From positions 248,001 to 312,000 of the forward strand of contig CBDBQH010000003.1 of the NCBI GenBank assembly GCA_965208975.1: a stretch of DNA of 64,000 bases. The letters run 5' to 3'. The position numbers were made by a program, and so were the translations under genes. Positions within the stretch are counted from its first letter, which is position 1, and each line of letters starts with the position of its first letter. Positions 19,601-34,600 of the stretch are shown in pieces. The stretch is from G963663315 sp965208975 (lineage in GTDB: Bacteria; Pseudomonadota; Gammaproteobacteria; Arenicellales; Poriferihabitantaceae). Under the pieces are notes generated by a model that searched no databases, was not told the origin of the DNA, and saw nothing but the letters and a program-made list of their open reading frames with translations.

Positions 19601-22600
19601 TGGAGTGCCTCCGGGCGTGTTTCCGCTATTGTTGACTCCGGGGAAAGTGGCGCTTTCAGGGGTCAGGGTCAGGGTGACCGTTTTATCTCCCCCCAGATCT
19701 TTCGCCTTGACCTCGGTGGGCGCGACATCCAGCGAATAGACCACAAGGGTCGTGTCATCGTCCTTGATCACGACACTGAAGCTGCGCTGCGTGGCATGCG
19801 GCTCGCCATTTACGGTGTTGTCTTCGTTGTCGTTAATCTGACTGTCGCTCCCTAATGCGAGGGTCAGGGTTTCATCGCCTTCGGTGGTGTTGTCATCGGT
19901 GGCCAGCAATTCCAGGGTGGCAACCTGTGAACCGGCCTCAAACCAGATACCCGGAGTCCTGCCACTGGAATCCTCCAGCGTAACTGCGGTGTTGAGGCCG
20001 GCGCCTGCTTCCAAGCGGAAGCTCACATCCGAATCCAGGATATGCTCTCCGGTTACGAACAGGGGCACCGTGAGTTCCTCACCCGTCACCAGCGCCCGAT
20101 CCAGCGTTACGGTGAACTCGGCGATGTGGTCCGCACCCCCTTCGGTAATATCCCCACTGTCGGTGCGCGCCAGCGAGACCACCACCGGCACATCATCATC
20201 GGTAATCACAACCACCGCCGTACCCGTCGTCAATGTGCCGTCCGTACCCGTACCCGAGGCCCGATCCAGATTGCTCGTCACCGCCCGATCGCCACTGCCA
20301 AAGCCTGCCGTCAGCGTTTCCTCCCCCCCCTCATTGACCGTATCATCCACCGCCGTCAGCGTCAGCGTCGCGATCTGTACCGTGTCGGTATCGTGGCCGG
20401 TGAACACCACCGCCGGAGTCGCCGCGCTGTGCGGAGCCGAAGCATCCAGAGACACTCCGATGTTGAAGTTGGAGACATTCGACCGCGCCAGCGTGTAGTC
20501 GCTCGCTTCAATCCCCGCGCCCGTCACCGTCAACGGCGCCGTCACTATCTCGCCGGCAACCAGCGCCCGCCCCAGCGCCAGCGTCACTGTGGCCGTACCG
20601 CCGTCCTCGGCGATGGCGCCGCTACCGCCACTACGCACCAGCGTCACCGTGGTGGCGTCATTGTCGTGCACATCCACACTGGCCGAGGCGCTCTCGCCCA
20701 GGATATACCTGGCCGGGTCGGCATTCACCGTCACCGTCACTTTGCCATTCGGCTCATCGGCGCCGGCGCCGGTGTCATCCACCGTCGCCACCGTATAAGT
20801 CACCGTGCCACTGGCCGATATCACTACGGTCTTGCTGAGTCCCTCGTTCGCCGCAAGCACAAAGTCGCGATCCTCCGCCACGGCCAGATTGACGGTCAGG
20901 GCAGAAGCGGGAGGCGGAGTGGCGGTCAATGTAAACACTGCGCCATTGCCCTCTTCCACCGCATCCCCACCCGTAATCGTCACCACCGAAGCGGTATTCG
21001 TATCATCCACCGTCACCGCGACATTCCCGGTCACGGCATTGTATCCCCCGCCCGATGCCGTATGCGTCAGGGTCGCTGTATCATTCAATATATCCGCATC
21101 CTGCGCCGCGCTCACCGTCACCGTTTGCGGGGTACTCCACAGATTCGAACCCGAAGCGCTGAAGGTCAGCGTCTCGCTGGCCGTGAACGCCGTTGCGGCA
21201 TCCGGGCCGTCTATCGTCACATCGGCGTTGTCCGACCCGATCGCGACCGTCACATCGGCGCTCGGCTGCGTCGCCAGACGCACCGTGTACGTGTCGCTGC
21301 TTCCTTCATCCACCGTCAGACTCGAAGGCGTAATCACCAGCCGGGCGGAACCGCCACTGTCAATCAGCCGGATGTTGCCGTGGTTGCGCGCCACCTGGCC
21401 GGTCGCGCCGCCATCCAGTCCGGTCGCCCCCAGTATCGGCGCGGCGCCGGCAGACGAAGACGGTATCGAAACCGTCACCGACCCATCGGCGGTGTTGGTA
21501 TCCGCTAACGCATTCAACAGGATTTCCGCCGCCATCGCCGAATCCTGTTGCCGGGTTGTGCCAGTGAAGGTGACAGTCGCGCCACGCAAGGCGACATTGT
21601 AAAACGGCGAACTCGCCAGCGACAATGTGAAGTCCGTACCCAATACCCCGCCGGTGAAGCCCAACGGAACAACCAGACTCTCGCCCGCCTGCAAGGCCCG
21701 CCCCAGCGTCAGCACAATACTCGCCGTGTCCGTGGCACTGCCTTCCATCGCCGCCGCGTCCGGAGTCGTCAACGTCACCGGGGTGGCATCGTTGTCGCGT
21801 ACCGCCACACTCGCCGTCTTTGTCGCGCCCACCGCGTAGGCAACCGGACTACCGGAACTCGCCACCACCGACACAATCGCCGCTCCGCCCACTTCGTCCA
21901 GATCATCGTTGACCGTGTCTACGGAATAAGTCACCGAACCGCTGGACGGAATGGTCACGGTATCGGCGCCCTCATCGCCTGCCGCGATATAATCCGCGCT
22001 CGCCGAATCCGCTACATTCAGGTTCACAACCAGGTCCGCGGTCGGCGCCGGATTCGCCGTCACCGTGAAGCTCGCGGCGCCCCCTTCGGTCACCGCCGCG
22101 CCAGAGACCGGCGCAATCGTAATCCGCGACAGCGTCAAGCCATCGTCTGTCACCGTGATTTGCCCGTTGCCAACCCGGCTGCCCGTCACATCCAGACCCA
22201 CCGCCGCCAGCTGGCCGAGGCTCACCGTCAGCGTCTCGTTATTCGTGTTGCCGTCCCGCAAGGCCGTCAATAATACATTCACCGAGACCGGGGTGATTCC
22301 CGGGTCCTGGCGCAGAACCAGGCTACCGCCACCGCCACCGAAAATCACCTGACCGTCTACCAGCGACACACCAGCCGGCGTCCCCGACAGCGATAGCGTG
22401 TAGTCTTCTCCCAATGTACCACCGGCTATTTGCAACGGAACCCTTAATGTCTCGCGGGCGCGTGACAATCCCCGGTTCAGGCGCAACTGGATGGTCGCGG
22501 TGGCGCTGGAATCCCCTTCGGTCGCGGTCGCGTCTGTAACCTCCAGCGCCAGCGTGGTCGCGTCATTATCATTCACCCATACGGCGGCGGCTTTGTCACT

Positions 22601-25600
22601 GCCCACTACATAATCCGCCGGGTCACTGGAACTGTCCGCCACCGTTACCGTCACCGGACCACTCGGTTCGTCGGTAGTGTCTGACTCGGTGGGTACGGTA
22701 TAGACTACCGATCCTGCGGGCGGCACCGTCACCGTCCGCGCACCTTGTCTGCCGCTCGCTACAAAGTCCGCATACGGCGCGTCCGTCACCATCAGGTTTA
22801 CGTCCAGATTCGCCGCCGGCGCCGGCTTCGCCGTGACCTTGAAGGACGCCGTATTGCCTTCGGCCATCACCCCGTCTGAAGTCCGCTCAATCGTGACCAC
22901 CGGGGTGACATCGGTGAGCGTAATCACGCCGGAACCCACCGTGTAATCGCCCGTATCCGCCGCGCCTCCGTCCAGCCCGGTCGCCGTCAGTACCGGTTCG
23001 CCATCGGTGGACTTCTCCCGAATCGTCACCGTCACCGTCTCATCCTCGACATCGGCGTCCGCTAACGCGCTCAATACCAGCGTCGCGCTCACAGATGAAC
23101 CGGCGTCACTGCCGGCGAAGGTGACCGTACCACCGGACAGGGAAACGCCGGTCGGCGTACCCGACAACGCCAGCGTGAAGTCCGTATCCAAAGTACCGCC
23201 ATCAAACGCTAACGGAACCAATAAACTCTCTCCACCGCGCAAGGCCCGCCCCAGCGTCAATACAATACGCGCCGTGTCCGTGCCACTGCCTTCGGTCGCA
23301 ATCCGGTCCGGCGTGGTCAACGTCACTCCGGTCTCGTCATCGTCCTTCACCGCCACCGTCGCCGTACCCGCCGTAGCGCTCACCGCATAGTCCGCCGGGG
23401 TCTCCCCGCTCGCCGCTACCGTTACCGTCACCGCGCCACTCGGCTCGTCGATGGCATCATCTTCCGTAGCCACCGTATAAGTCGCCGTGCCGGTATCCGA
23501 AATCTCTACTGTCTGCTCCCCCTCGCCCTTCTCATCCACAAAGTCCGCGTGCTCCGCATCCGCTACCTCCAGGTTCACCGTCAGACTCGTACCCGTAGCC
23601 GGCGCCGGGGTCGCCGTCACCGTAAACCGCGCCGCACCGCTTTCGGTCACCGCCGCGCCAGAGACCGGCGCAATCGTGACCGTCCGGGTGGTGTCGGTCA
23701 CCATCACCACGACATCTCCGGTCGCCGAATCGTATCCCCCGCCTGCCGCCGTGTGCGTCAGGGTTACGCTATCGTCCTGTGTATCGTCGTCATGCGCCGC
23801 CGCCACGGTCACCGTCTGCGGCACGTTCCACGGATTGGTGGGGCCCAAAGCGCTGAACGTCAAGGTCTGGGACTCGCCCGCCGTTCCGCCAGCCTGGTTG
23901 ACGGTTACATCCCCGGCGCCCGCCGTCACGGTCACCGTCACATCGGCGGAAGGCTGCGTCACCAGCCGCACGGTATAGGAAGCGCTGCCGCCCTCCTCTA
24001 TAACCAGCTTCTCCTTTGATATTTCAAAACCCGACACATCGTTGTCGGTCAGGATAACCACGCCGTCGCCGGTACGCGAGCCACGGGCGCCGCCGAAAAG
24101 CCCGGTCGCCGCCAGAACCGGATCGGCGCCCGATGACGAAGACGGAATCGAAACCGTCACTGAATCGCTGGTCGTATTGGCGTCATTGAGAGCGCTCACA
24201 ATGACCATCGCCGAGGTGGGACCGGCGCCGGTATTGGGGCCGGAGAAGGTAACCGTGCCGGTACTCGTGTTCATCGTAATCCCGTCCGGCGAGTCCGCAG
24301 CGAGCGCCAGTGAGAAATTGGCGCCCAGCGTCCCTCCGCTGAAGCCGAGAGGAATAGTCAGCGTCTCATCAGCGACCAGCCCGCGACCAAGAGTGAGTAC
24401 CAGGCGGGCGGTGTCCACAGTGCTCTCCTCAAGCGCCCGGCTATCGGGAATGGTGAGTGTCACCTCTGTGGGGTCGCCATCGGTGATGGTGAAGTCAACG
24501 TGGGTGGTTGTCCCACGGCGATAGCCGGCAGGAATCCGGCGGATGTTGAGCCGCAGGTTCTCGCCCGCGCCCGGCTCATCCAGTTCATCGGCAGTCGCGG
24601 TCAGGGAGATTTCACCAGAGCGGCTGCCCGCGGCAATGGTGATGGTCCCTGCGGGGGCGCCGGAGAGCGTATAGTCCGCCTCCACCGCCGGCGATGTCAC
24701 GATCCGCTGCAGCGGAATCTCGAGCGGATACCCTTCCACGTCAGTCGGGACCGTGGCCCTGATGGTGCGGCGCCCACCCTCGTTCACCGCGCCACCGCCG
24801 GGCAGCGAGAGATTCACCGCGCCGGCCGCAATCGAGTTATCCATCACGGTGACCAGCGCCTGCTGCTCCGGCGTCGCATAGCGCGCGCCACCGCCGAGGT
24901 TGGACGGGACCAGCGAATTACGATAATCGGCGGCATCGCCAAAGGCCACTTTCACTACCGAATGCTCACGATCGCGGTCACGAAGTCCCGCCAGCCAGAG
25001 TGTTGCGGTACGGCTGCCGGCGCCGGCCAGAACTACCCGGTGTTTCGCGGCGAAGAGAACGGTGCGCTGCCCGTCATACCAGCCCTTTGCCAACCGCACT
25101 CCGCCACCACTCGCCGTGACCGATACCATACTGCGCGAGCCCGCCAGGAAGAGACGCGGCGGCCTGACATATCTTGTTGACCCGTCCGGGTCCACTAGCT
25201 TCTCTCTATGTTCAGTGATCTGTATCGGAACCGCCACCGATTCCCCCGCAACCAGCGCCCGCGAGAGCGTCACCCTTATTTCGGCGGCGCCGCCGCTTTC
25301 GTATACCCGTCCGCCGCCGGTCATGGTCACCGTAGTCACATCATTGTCGGCGATGACCACAGTCGCGGCGGCGCCCGCGGGCGCGGCGGCCTGTCGCACC
25401 GTCACCGCGCCGTTCGGCTCATCAGCGGCGCGATCAATGGTGGGGACCGAAAGCGTGTAGCTGCCGCCCGCGGGCACCGACACGGTTCGCTCACCGCTCT
25501 CGGCGGAGGCCACATAGCCATAGCCGCCTTCCTCCGCTACCCGCAGGACCACATCTGTAGCGGCGCTCTGCGCTGGCGAGACGCTCACCTCGAACTGCGC

Positions 25601-28600
25601 GGCGCTGCCTTCGGTCACCTGCCCCGCAAGCGCCACGATTTTCACATTCAGCCCGCCATCGTCATCCGCCACCGCGACCCGCGCATCGCCGCCGTCGGCA
25701 TGGATGTGATAGTAGCCGCTCCTCGCAACCAGCGTGGCGCTGACCGCCCCGGCGACTTCCGCCACGCTATCGTCCACCGTGGGCACGGAGTGGGTAACCG
25801 TCCTGCTCCCGGCCTGCAGCGTGATCGTCTGCCGGCCCAGGTCGCCGGCAGCCACGAAGGAGCCAATCCCGGCAATGTCGATGAACGTCTCCAGGTCCGC
25901 GCCCGGCGCAAAATCAGCGCTCACCGTGAACACTGCGTCCGTACCCTCAGATATTCCGGCTCCGCCCGTCAGCGTCAGCGTCGGCTCGGCGCCGAGTATC
26001 TTCACCCGCTCGTTGCGACCCGCCGCCCCGACAGCGTAGCCGGAACCGGCGACCAGCGCCGCCGTCACCCAACCGTCCGCCGCGCTCGCGTTCGCGTCCT
26101 GTGTCGGCACAGCCAGGGTAGCCTTCCGCTGTCCCGCCTTTAGCGTCACCTGCTGTCTGTCCCTATTGCCAGCGACCACATGACCAGTGGCGCTGGCGGC
26201 AATATCCAGGTCAATCGTCACATCCGCGACCGGCGCAAAATCAGCGCTCACCGTGAACTCTGCGTCCGCGCCCTCGCGTACCGTGCCGCCCTGGCCGACA
26301 ATCAGATGCGGTTCGGCGCCGAGCACATGGACCCTGGCCGAACGCTCAGCCGCGCCGTCCGCGACCCGGTAGCCGGAACCGGCGGCCAGCGCCGCCTCCA
26401 CCCAACCGTCCGCCGCGCTCGCGTTCGCGTCCTGTGTCGGCACCGTGAACGAGGCGGTTTTCGCGCCTTTCAACAGCGTCACCGTCCGTTTTCCGAGCTC
26501 TCCGGCGGCCACATGGCTAGTGGCGCTGGCGGCAATATCCAGGGCAATCGTCACATCCGCGTCCGGCGCCTGGTCAGCGCTCACCGTGAACTCTGCTTCC
26601 GCGCCCTCGCGTATCGCCGCGTCCGCGCCGCGCACGCTAATGGTCAGGGCGCCGCGTACCGCGACCGTCGCTTCGGCAGCCGTCCCGCCGTTCCAGTAGC
26701 CGGCGCCGGCAATGATCTTCGCCGTGACCGCGCCGTCCTTCGTATGCGTGGTCACCGCCGTAGTCGGCACCGTGAACGAGGCGGTTTTCGCGCCTTTCAA
26801 CAGCGTCACCGTCCGTTTTCCGAGCTCTCCGGCGGCCACATGGCCGGTGTCGGCAGCGCTCACGACCACCTGTACCGCAAGGTCATTGGCCGCAGCGGTG
26901 GCTGCGGTAATCGTGAATATCGCGTCCGCCCCCTCAGTCACGGTTTCGCCTGCCGTGATGCCCACATCAATGAGAGACTCGTTGATGGTCACGGTCGCGG
27001 TCGCCGGAGCGCCGAGCTGAGCCCCGGCGCCGGCGGTCAGTTTCACATCGAATGTCTCACCCGCGTCCGCCTCCTGGTCCCGGTTCACCTGCACAATGAT
27101 CTCGCGCTCCGTCTCATCCGCCGCGAACACCATACTGCCCTGGTCCTTTCTGTAGTCCGCGGACAGACCCTCGCCCGCCGTCGCCGTACCACTACCGTCA
27201 ACGGTCGTCCAGTTCACCTGCGAAGTCGCATGCACTGGCCCCTTGGCCACGCGTTCCACCGTGAGCGTCGCGTCCGCGCCTTCGGCGCCGCTATAATCAC
27301 TCGCGTCAAACTGGAACACTGGCCGGTCGCCGATGTCCGTGATGACCCCCACCGCCAAACCCTGGAGGCGATCAATCGGAGCGCCGGTCGAACGGGTCAG
27401 ACCCACATAGAAACGGTGCTCGCCCTCGTACTCATTGTCATCCATGCTGGTGATCGTGATCGTCCCGTTGGTCTGGCCCTCGGCGATCAGGAGCTCCGCG
27501 TCCGCCGCCACGGCCTGGTAATCAACCCCCGCCACCGCCTTCTCGTGGGCTGCCGCGCCAACCAGAACGCCGGCGCCATAGCCCACCGTAACGCCGCCGG
27601 CCGGCGCGGCTTCCGGCAATGTCACCGTAAATTCAAGCGCCTCTCCCTCTTCCGCCGTTGCTCCGCTCACGGTGATGAAGTCATCGTCATCATCCACCGT
27701 CACCGCGATGTCTGCGGTCACGGAACCATATCCGCCGCCGTTAGCGGTATGCGCCAGCGTCACATCGTCATTCACCGTATCATCATCCGCCGCCGCGCGC
27801 ACCGTCACCGTCCGCGGGGTACTCCACAACGTCGCCGCAGAACCGCTCGCATGGAACGTCAACGTGGCCTGGTTGCCCAGCGTACCGGAATCCGCGTCCA
27901 CCGTCACATCGCTACCCGCATGACCGCTGATCGTCACCGCCACATTGGCGGAAGGCTGCGTCGCCAGACGCACCGTGTAACGGCCGTTGCCGCCTTCATC
28001 CACCGTCAGACTCGAAGGCGCAATCACCAGCCGCGCGGAACCGCCACTGTCAATCAGCGAAAGCTCGCCGTGGTTACGCGCCACCTTTCCGGTAGCGCCA
28101 CCGGAAAGGGCGGTCGCCCCCAGTCTCGGCGCGGCGCCGGTAGACGAAGATGGAATCGAAACCGTCACCGTCTCATCGTCCGTGTCCGCGTCTGCGGATG
28201 CCGTCAGCGTCAGCGTCGCCACGGTCGCCGAACCCGTAGCGCTGCCGGTGAACGTCACCGTCGAGCCGGACAGGGCGACCCCGGCCGGAGCTGGACTACC
28301 CGCCAGCGCCAGCGTGAAGTCCGTGTCCAAAACCCCGCCGGTGAAGCCCAACGGAACCGCCAGACTCTCTCCACTTCGCAAGACCCGCCCCAGCGTCAGG
28401 ACAATACTCGCCGTGTCGCTACCACTGCCTTCCATCGCGCTGCGGTCCGGAGTGGTCAACGTCACCGGGGTCGCGTCATCATCATTCACCGCAACACTCG
28501 CCGTCGCCGCGCCGCCCACCGCATAGCCAATCGGGGTATCGGAGCTCGCCGCCACCGACACAACCACCGCTCCGCTCACTTCGTCCAGGTCATCGTCCAC

Positions 28601-31600
28601 CGTGTCTACGGAATAAGTCGCCGAACCGCTGGTCGGGATGGTCACCGGTTTGCTCCCCTCATCGTCCGCCGCCACATAATCCGCGCTCGCCGAATCCGCC
28701 ACATTCAGGTTCACAACCAGGTCCGCAGCCGGCGCCGGCGCCGCCGTCACCGTGAAACTCGCGCCCGAACCTTCGGTCACCGCCGCGCCAGAAACCGGCG
28801 CAATCGTGACCACCGGAGTGGTCTCCGTCAGCGTAATCACGCCGTCGCCGGTACGCGAGCCACGGGCGCCACCGTCCAGGGCGGTCGCCCCCAGGATCGG
28901 CGCGGCGCCGGATGACGAGGATGGAATCGTCACCGTCACCGTCTCATCGTCCGTGTCCGTGTCCTGCAATGCGTGAAGCGCAAGCGTCGCCACGCTCGCC
29001 GAACCCCCGGCGCTGCCGGCGAACGTCACCGTCGAGCCGGCCAGGGTTACCCCGACCGGAGCCGGACTACCCATCAGCGACAACGTGAAGTCCGTACCCA
29101 AAACTCCGCCGGTGAAGTCCAACGGAACCGCCAGTACCTCACCCGCTCGCAACGCCCGTCCCAGCGTCAATACCATTCGCGCCGTGTCCGTGGAACTGCC
29201 TTCCTTCGCCGCCACATCCGGCGTGGTCAGCGTCACCGCGGTGGGATCATCATCAACCAACGGCACAATGACATCCTCCTGATTCGGACTCACCTCATAA
29301 GTATAAGGATCATTATCATCAGCTTCTACCCGCAGAGTCATTTCACGGTCCGGATGATCCACGTCATCCTGGGGGTTCGGTACAGTGAATTCAACACCCG
29401 AGTCGGTAGCGCGGAGAACAATATCTTCGATACTCTCGAACTCCTTGTCGCCAGCTTCTGTGCCGATGGGATCAACACTTCGAGACACTTTTACCGACAA
29501 ATTCGCCTGTGGAGTTGCAAAAATAATGAGCTTTACAGGGTCCCCCTCAGAGAGTGTTCCGCTTTCATTATTGCCCATCAGGACAACGGGGGGCGCCGGC
29601 TCGTCGTCATCCACTGTCACCGCAAGGCTTGAGAGCGCTACGCCAGCGCCGCTATGCCTCAGGGAAACGGCCTCATCCCGGCTATCCGGGTCCTGCGCCG
29701 CCATCACCCGGACCGTCCGCTCCTCATCCCACAACGTGGCGGCGGCGCCGGTCAGATTGAAGACCAGTGTATTCTGCTTGCCCGGCTCCGCGAGATTCGT
29801 ATCCACCGTCACAGCCGCATCGTCCGCCACAATCGCCACGGTCACCGGCGCCACCGGCGCCTTGTCCAGCTCAACCGTGTAGTCGGCATGACTTCCTTCG
29901 GTCACCGCAAGCGTAGTGATCTCCTCAAGCGTAACGCCCCCCTCAATCGTAGCAATCCGCGTGAACGTAAGTGTCACCTCTTCATCGTTGTCGGTAATCG
30001 TCACCTCCAGGTCTGCCGTCACATCATCGTAACCACCCGTATCAGAGGCCGTATGCGTCAGCGTCACGGTTTCATCGGCCCAGTTGGTGTCTTCGGCGGC
30101 GCTCACTCGCAGGCTTTGCGCCACATTCCACAGATTCGAACCAGAAGCGCTGAAGGTCAGCGTCGCCGGATCAACCGTCACCCCCTTCACGTCCGAAGTA
30201 ATCGTCACCGTCACCGCGGCCGTCGGCGCCGTCGCCAATCGCACCTGGTAATCGGCATGGCTTCCTTCGGTCACCTTAAACCCGGGCTGGCTGAAGACCA
30301 GAGCGGGGGTGGCGGCGACATCGGGCTCGGCGAGCAGCAAGAGGACGCGCTGGTTCGCCCTGGCAGCCACCAGCCCGCCACCCACATTGGTTACGGTAGA
30401 AGCCTTGAGGTCGCCGAGCGTCACGGTAACCACGTCAAGCTCACTGTCTGCATCGGCGGCGGCGGGGCTGAAGACCAGCGTCGCTTCGCGCTCATTGCCG
30501 CTGGCAGTGCCGGTAAAACGCACTCGCGGAGTGGCGCTGTCCGCAGAATCAATGTAGTCGCCGTCCTTCCTATAGGGAATGAGGTTGCCGTCCGCAGCAA
30601 CAAGGCGGGCGCCGGAACCGCGAACAATGACATCAAACCCGGGCGTCTTCGCGCCGGGCAGCGCCACCCCGCTGGCAGAGGCGAGCGTCAACGGGATCTC
30701 AACCACCTCGCCCTCGACCAGGTCGCGTCCCAGAGTGAGCGTCGCGCTGGCAGTGTCATCCTGCCCCCCCTCTGTCATGCGCGTATCCGCTCCGGCAGCG
30801 AGAGTCACCGTGGTCGGGTCGCGGTCAAGGATCGTCAGCGAGGCAGTCGCGCCGCGCTGGACGCCGCTCGGCAGAGTGGCGGGGAATCCGACCGTCAGGA
30901 TCTCGTTGGGCTCATCGACGCCATCGGCCAGAAGCTTAAGCGTAGCCGTAGCCGTGGTGTCGGAGCGAGAGAACTCCAGCGCCCCGACGGTCGCGTCAGC
31001 CGCCGTCACGCCGCCGCCGCTCAGAGTCGGGGAGATCGGAGCCGCGGCTGTCGCCCCGCCCACCAGCGTCCCGTTGAGAGTCACATCGCTGCCCTCGGCA
31101 ACCCCCCCCGGCAAACCCCCGACATGACTCAGGGACAGATCCAGCGTCCCGACGGCCGGCTTCACCACAATCGGGAAAGGCGCTATCCGGGCATTATGAT
31201 AGTCCGGGTCATCGGAGCGCGTAGCATGGACAATGTGCGTTCGTCCGCGACGAAGCCCGGTCAGGGAGACCGTTTGCGGCTCATCCCAGTCCAATACCGT
31301 AAAGGAAAGTGGCGAACCCGTTACGCTCACTTCAGGCGTTGCGGCGGTCACGGTCACCGTCACATCCCCCACCGGCTGGCTGGCGAGCTGCACCTCGTAA
31401 CTCGCCGTCGAGTCGACCTGAAGCTCAAGCGAGGCCGGCCGGGTCCTGATCCCGGCGCCCGCGTCTGTAACCGTTACCGGCAACGGGTCAATGGCAATCC
31501 CGTGATACGGGCTGGTCGGATCGCTCGCTGTGACGGTATGGGTCAGGGAGACCTTTTCATGGTCCGTATCGCCGTCCACCAGCGTTCGCACCGATACCGT

Positions 31601-34600
31601 CCGCCCGTTTTTCCATGATCCCTTAGCCCCTCCGGTGAAATCCAGAGTGGCCTGCTCACCGGGCATCTCGGGATTGGTGTCCACCACCACCGCGCCCTCG
31701 TCGCTCGAGGCTACCGTGACGGTCACTGTCGTGCCCGGCGTCTGCCCGGACCGGTGCGGATCCGTGTCCAGCCTGACCCGGTAGCTGTTGCTGACTCCTT
31801 CGGCGAGATTGACAGGATTCGGCCAAAACGAGAGACCCGGCGTACCCGTACCCAGATCATTATCGGTGACGGACACCACGAATGGCAGCGAGCCGCTGAT
31901 AAAGGTTCCTTCGGGACCGATGCCGCCCAGGATGCGGTCGAGATTGCTCAGCGGATTGCCAAGCGAAAGATTGAATTTCTCATCTCCCTCCACTGCCTCG
32001 TCGTCCACGCTGCCGAACGCAAGATTCGCCGAGCGTACCTTGCCGGTGGCGTCGCCGGTGAATACCACGGCCGGCGCAGCCGCGCTGTACGGCGATGTGG
32101 TTTGCAGGGAGACTCCGGCGTTGTCTTCTCCGGATGCCAGCGCCAGCGTCCAGTCGGCGCTCGTCGCCTGGGCGCTGGCGCCTTTCACCAGCGCCGGGAC
32201 CGTCACCGTTTCACCGGCGCCGAGGACGCGGCCCAGTGTCACGGTCAGCGCCAGCGAGCGGCCGCCTTCAATCAGCTCTCCGCTGCCATCGGACAACAGG
32301 GTGACGGCGCTCCCGGGCGACAGGGTGACGGAGCTCCGGTCGCGGTCAATGATGCGCACGATGCCGGTGCGCCCGCGCCGCAGCGTGGACGGGAAACCGG
32401 AGCCAAAGCCGATGGTCAGCGTCTCATTGGGTTCGTCAACGTTGTCCCTGGCAAGAAGCAGGGTCAGTTTCACCGGCTTGTCAGCGCTGATCTTGAACGT
32501 GTCTTCCGGCAAGCCATACACCTCCCAGTCGCCGGCGGTGATTCCGGAACCGCTGGCGGCGAACAGCTTGGCCGCATCCAGATCGCGCTCCCCAGTGGTC
32601 CCCGCGATACTCAATGTGAGCTTGATTAAATCGCCTTCGAATCCGTAGCTTTTCGCAAGATCGATGTGCACCGGCGGATTCGGATCCGTCACCGTCACGC
32701 TCACCGGCTCCATCGCGCCGGCCGCATAGCCGGTCACAGTATGACTGATTGCGGCGCTGCCCACCTCCACGGCGGTCACGGTCACCTCCTTCGGCGCTTT
32801 CCAGTCCGTCGGCGAGAACGTGACCGCGCCGCTCACGGCAACGATCGCCGGCGCGGCGCTCACCGGCGTGATCGTAACCCGACCCGTGGGGGCGCTTAAC
32901 GGGCGCAACGTGTAGGTGGCGGTAGCGCCGACCGCAGTCAATGCCAGCGTATTCTGCTCGCCCTCCTTCGCGGAATCGGTGTCCACCGAAATGCCGGCCC
33001 CGGCGTCGGTGACCGTCACCGTCACATCCAGGTCAAGCCCGTTATATGGATTGCCCTGCGGGGCGCTCACCACATGACCCAGAGTCGCTTCCTCATCCCG
33101 CACATCGCCATCGAGAAGCGCGCTCACGGTCACCGTCTGCGGGATGTTCCAGCTGCCCACAGGGAACTTCAGCGGCGGCGTCTGAACGCCTGGGCGCTTG
33201 GCGTCCGTGTCCACTACCACCGCGCCCTCGTCGCTCGAGGCGACCGTGACCGTGACATCGACGCCCGGGTCACTGGAGAGACGCACCGTGTATTCGGTCT
33301 CATCCCCCTCCGTCATGCGGATTGCCGTGTCCGACGCCACCACACCGGATTGGTCGTTGTCGTCGACGGTGACCTCGACCACCGCGGTGATACCGACCGG
33401 CGGCGTGTCCTCGCTCCTCGCCCCGACAGACACCCGCTCCGCCGCCACCGGGATTTGCGCGTTTTGCGCCACCACCGTCGTGGCGTAATCACCTCCCGAG
33501 GCGGTATGCACCAGCGTCACCGCGCCGTCAATGGCGTCATCATCTTCTGCCGCCGTCACCGCGACCACCTGATTGGTAGCCCAGTTCGAGGTAGTGAACT
33601 CAAGGATTGCCCGGCTCAGGCTGATACCCGCGCCGAGAGTGGTGATCTCGACCGTCACCGTATCCGTCGGCCGGGTGGCGAGGCGCACCGTGTAGCGGAC
33701 GCTCGTTCCCTCCACCAGTTCCAGACTCGCCGGCGTGAACACCAGCGCCGGCTCATCATCATCCGTAACCGCCACCACCACCTCGCCGGTTACTCCTGCA
33801 TAGTCTCCACCCGCCGCGGTATGACCAAGATTCACCTTTTCATCGTCCGCGTCATCGTCCTCAGCCGCCGTCACCGTCACCGTCTGCGCCGTACTCCACA
33901 GATTAGCGCTCGCCGCCGGATCGAAGGTCAGCGTATTCTGCTCGCCCTCCGTCCCGGAATCGGTGTCCACCGCAAGCCCGGAGTCAGCCGGCGCCGCAAT
34001 CGTCACCGTCACCGCAGCGCTCGGCCGCGTCGCCAGACGCACCGTGTAGGTCTGGCTGTCGCCCTCCGTCGCCTCCACAGTCGCCGGCGACAACACCAAC
34101 GCCGGGATGTCATCATCCGTAACCGCCACCACCACCTCGCCGGTTACTCCGGCATAATCTCCACCCGCCGCGCTATGACCAAGATTCACCTTTTCATCGT
34201 CCGCGTCATCATCCTCAGCCGCCGTCACCGTCACCGTCTGCGCCGTACTCCACAGATTAGCGCTCGCCGCCGGATCGAAGGTCAGCGTATTCTGCTCGCC
34301 CTCCGTCCCGGAATCGGTGTCCACCGCAAGCCCGGAGTCAGCCGGCGCCGCAATCGTCACCGTCACCGCGGCGCTCGGCCGCGTCGCCAGACGCACCGTG
34401 TAGGTCTGGCTGTCGCCCTCCGTCGCCTCCACAGTCGCCGGCGACAACACCAGCGCCGGCTCATCATCATCCGTAACCGCCACCACCACCTCGCCGGTTA
34501 CTCCGGCATAATCTCCACCCGCCGCGCTATGACCAAGATTCACCTTTTCATCGTCCGCGTCATCGTCCTGCGCCGCCGTCACCGTCACCGTCTGCGCCGT

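Noticed and set aside
26180..28915. Long plus-strand open frame (about 911 aa, Arg/His-rich) opposite the giant gene
   Set aside because: It is an antisense shadow. The composition (RHRHR-type runs) follows from the Thr/Val/Asp codons of the minus-strand repeats, and similar frames recur at each repeat copy.
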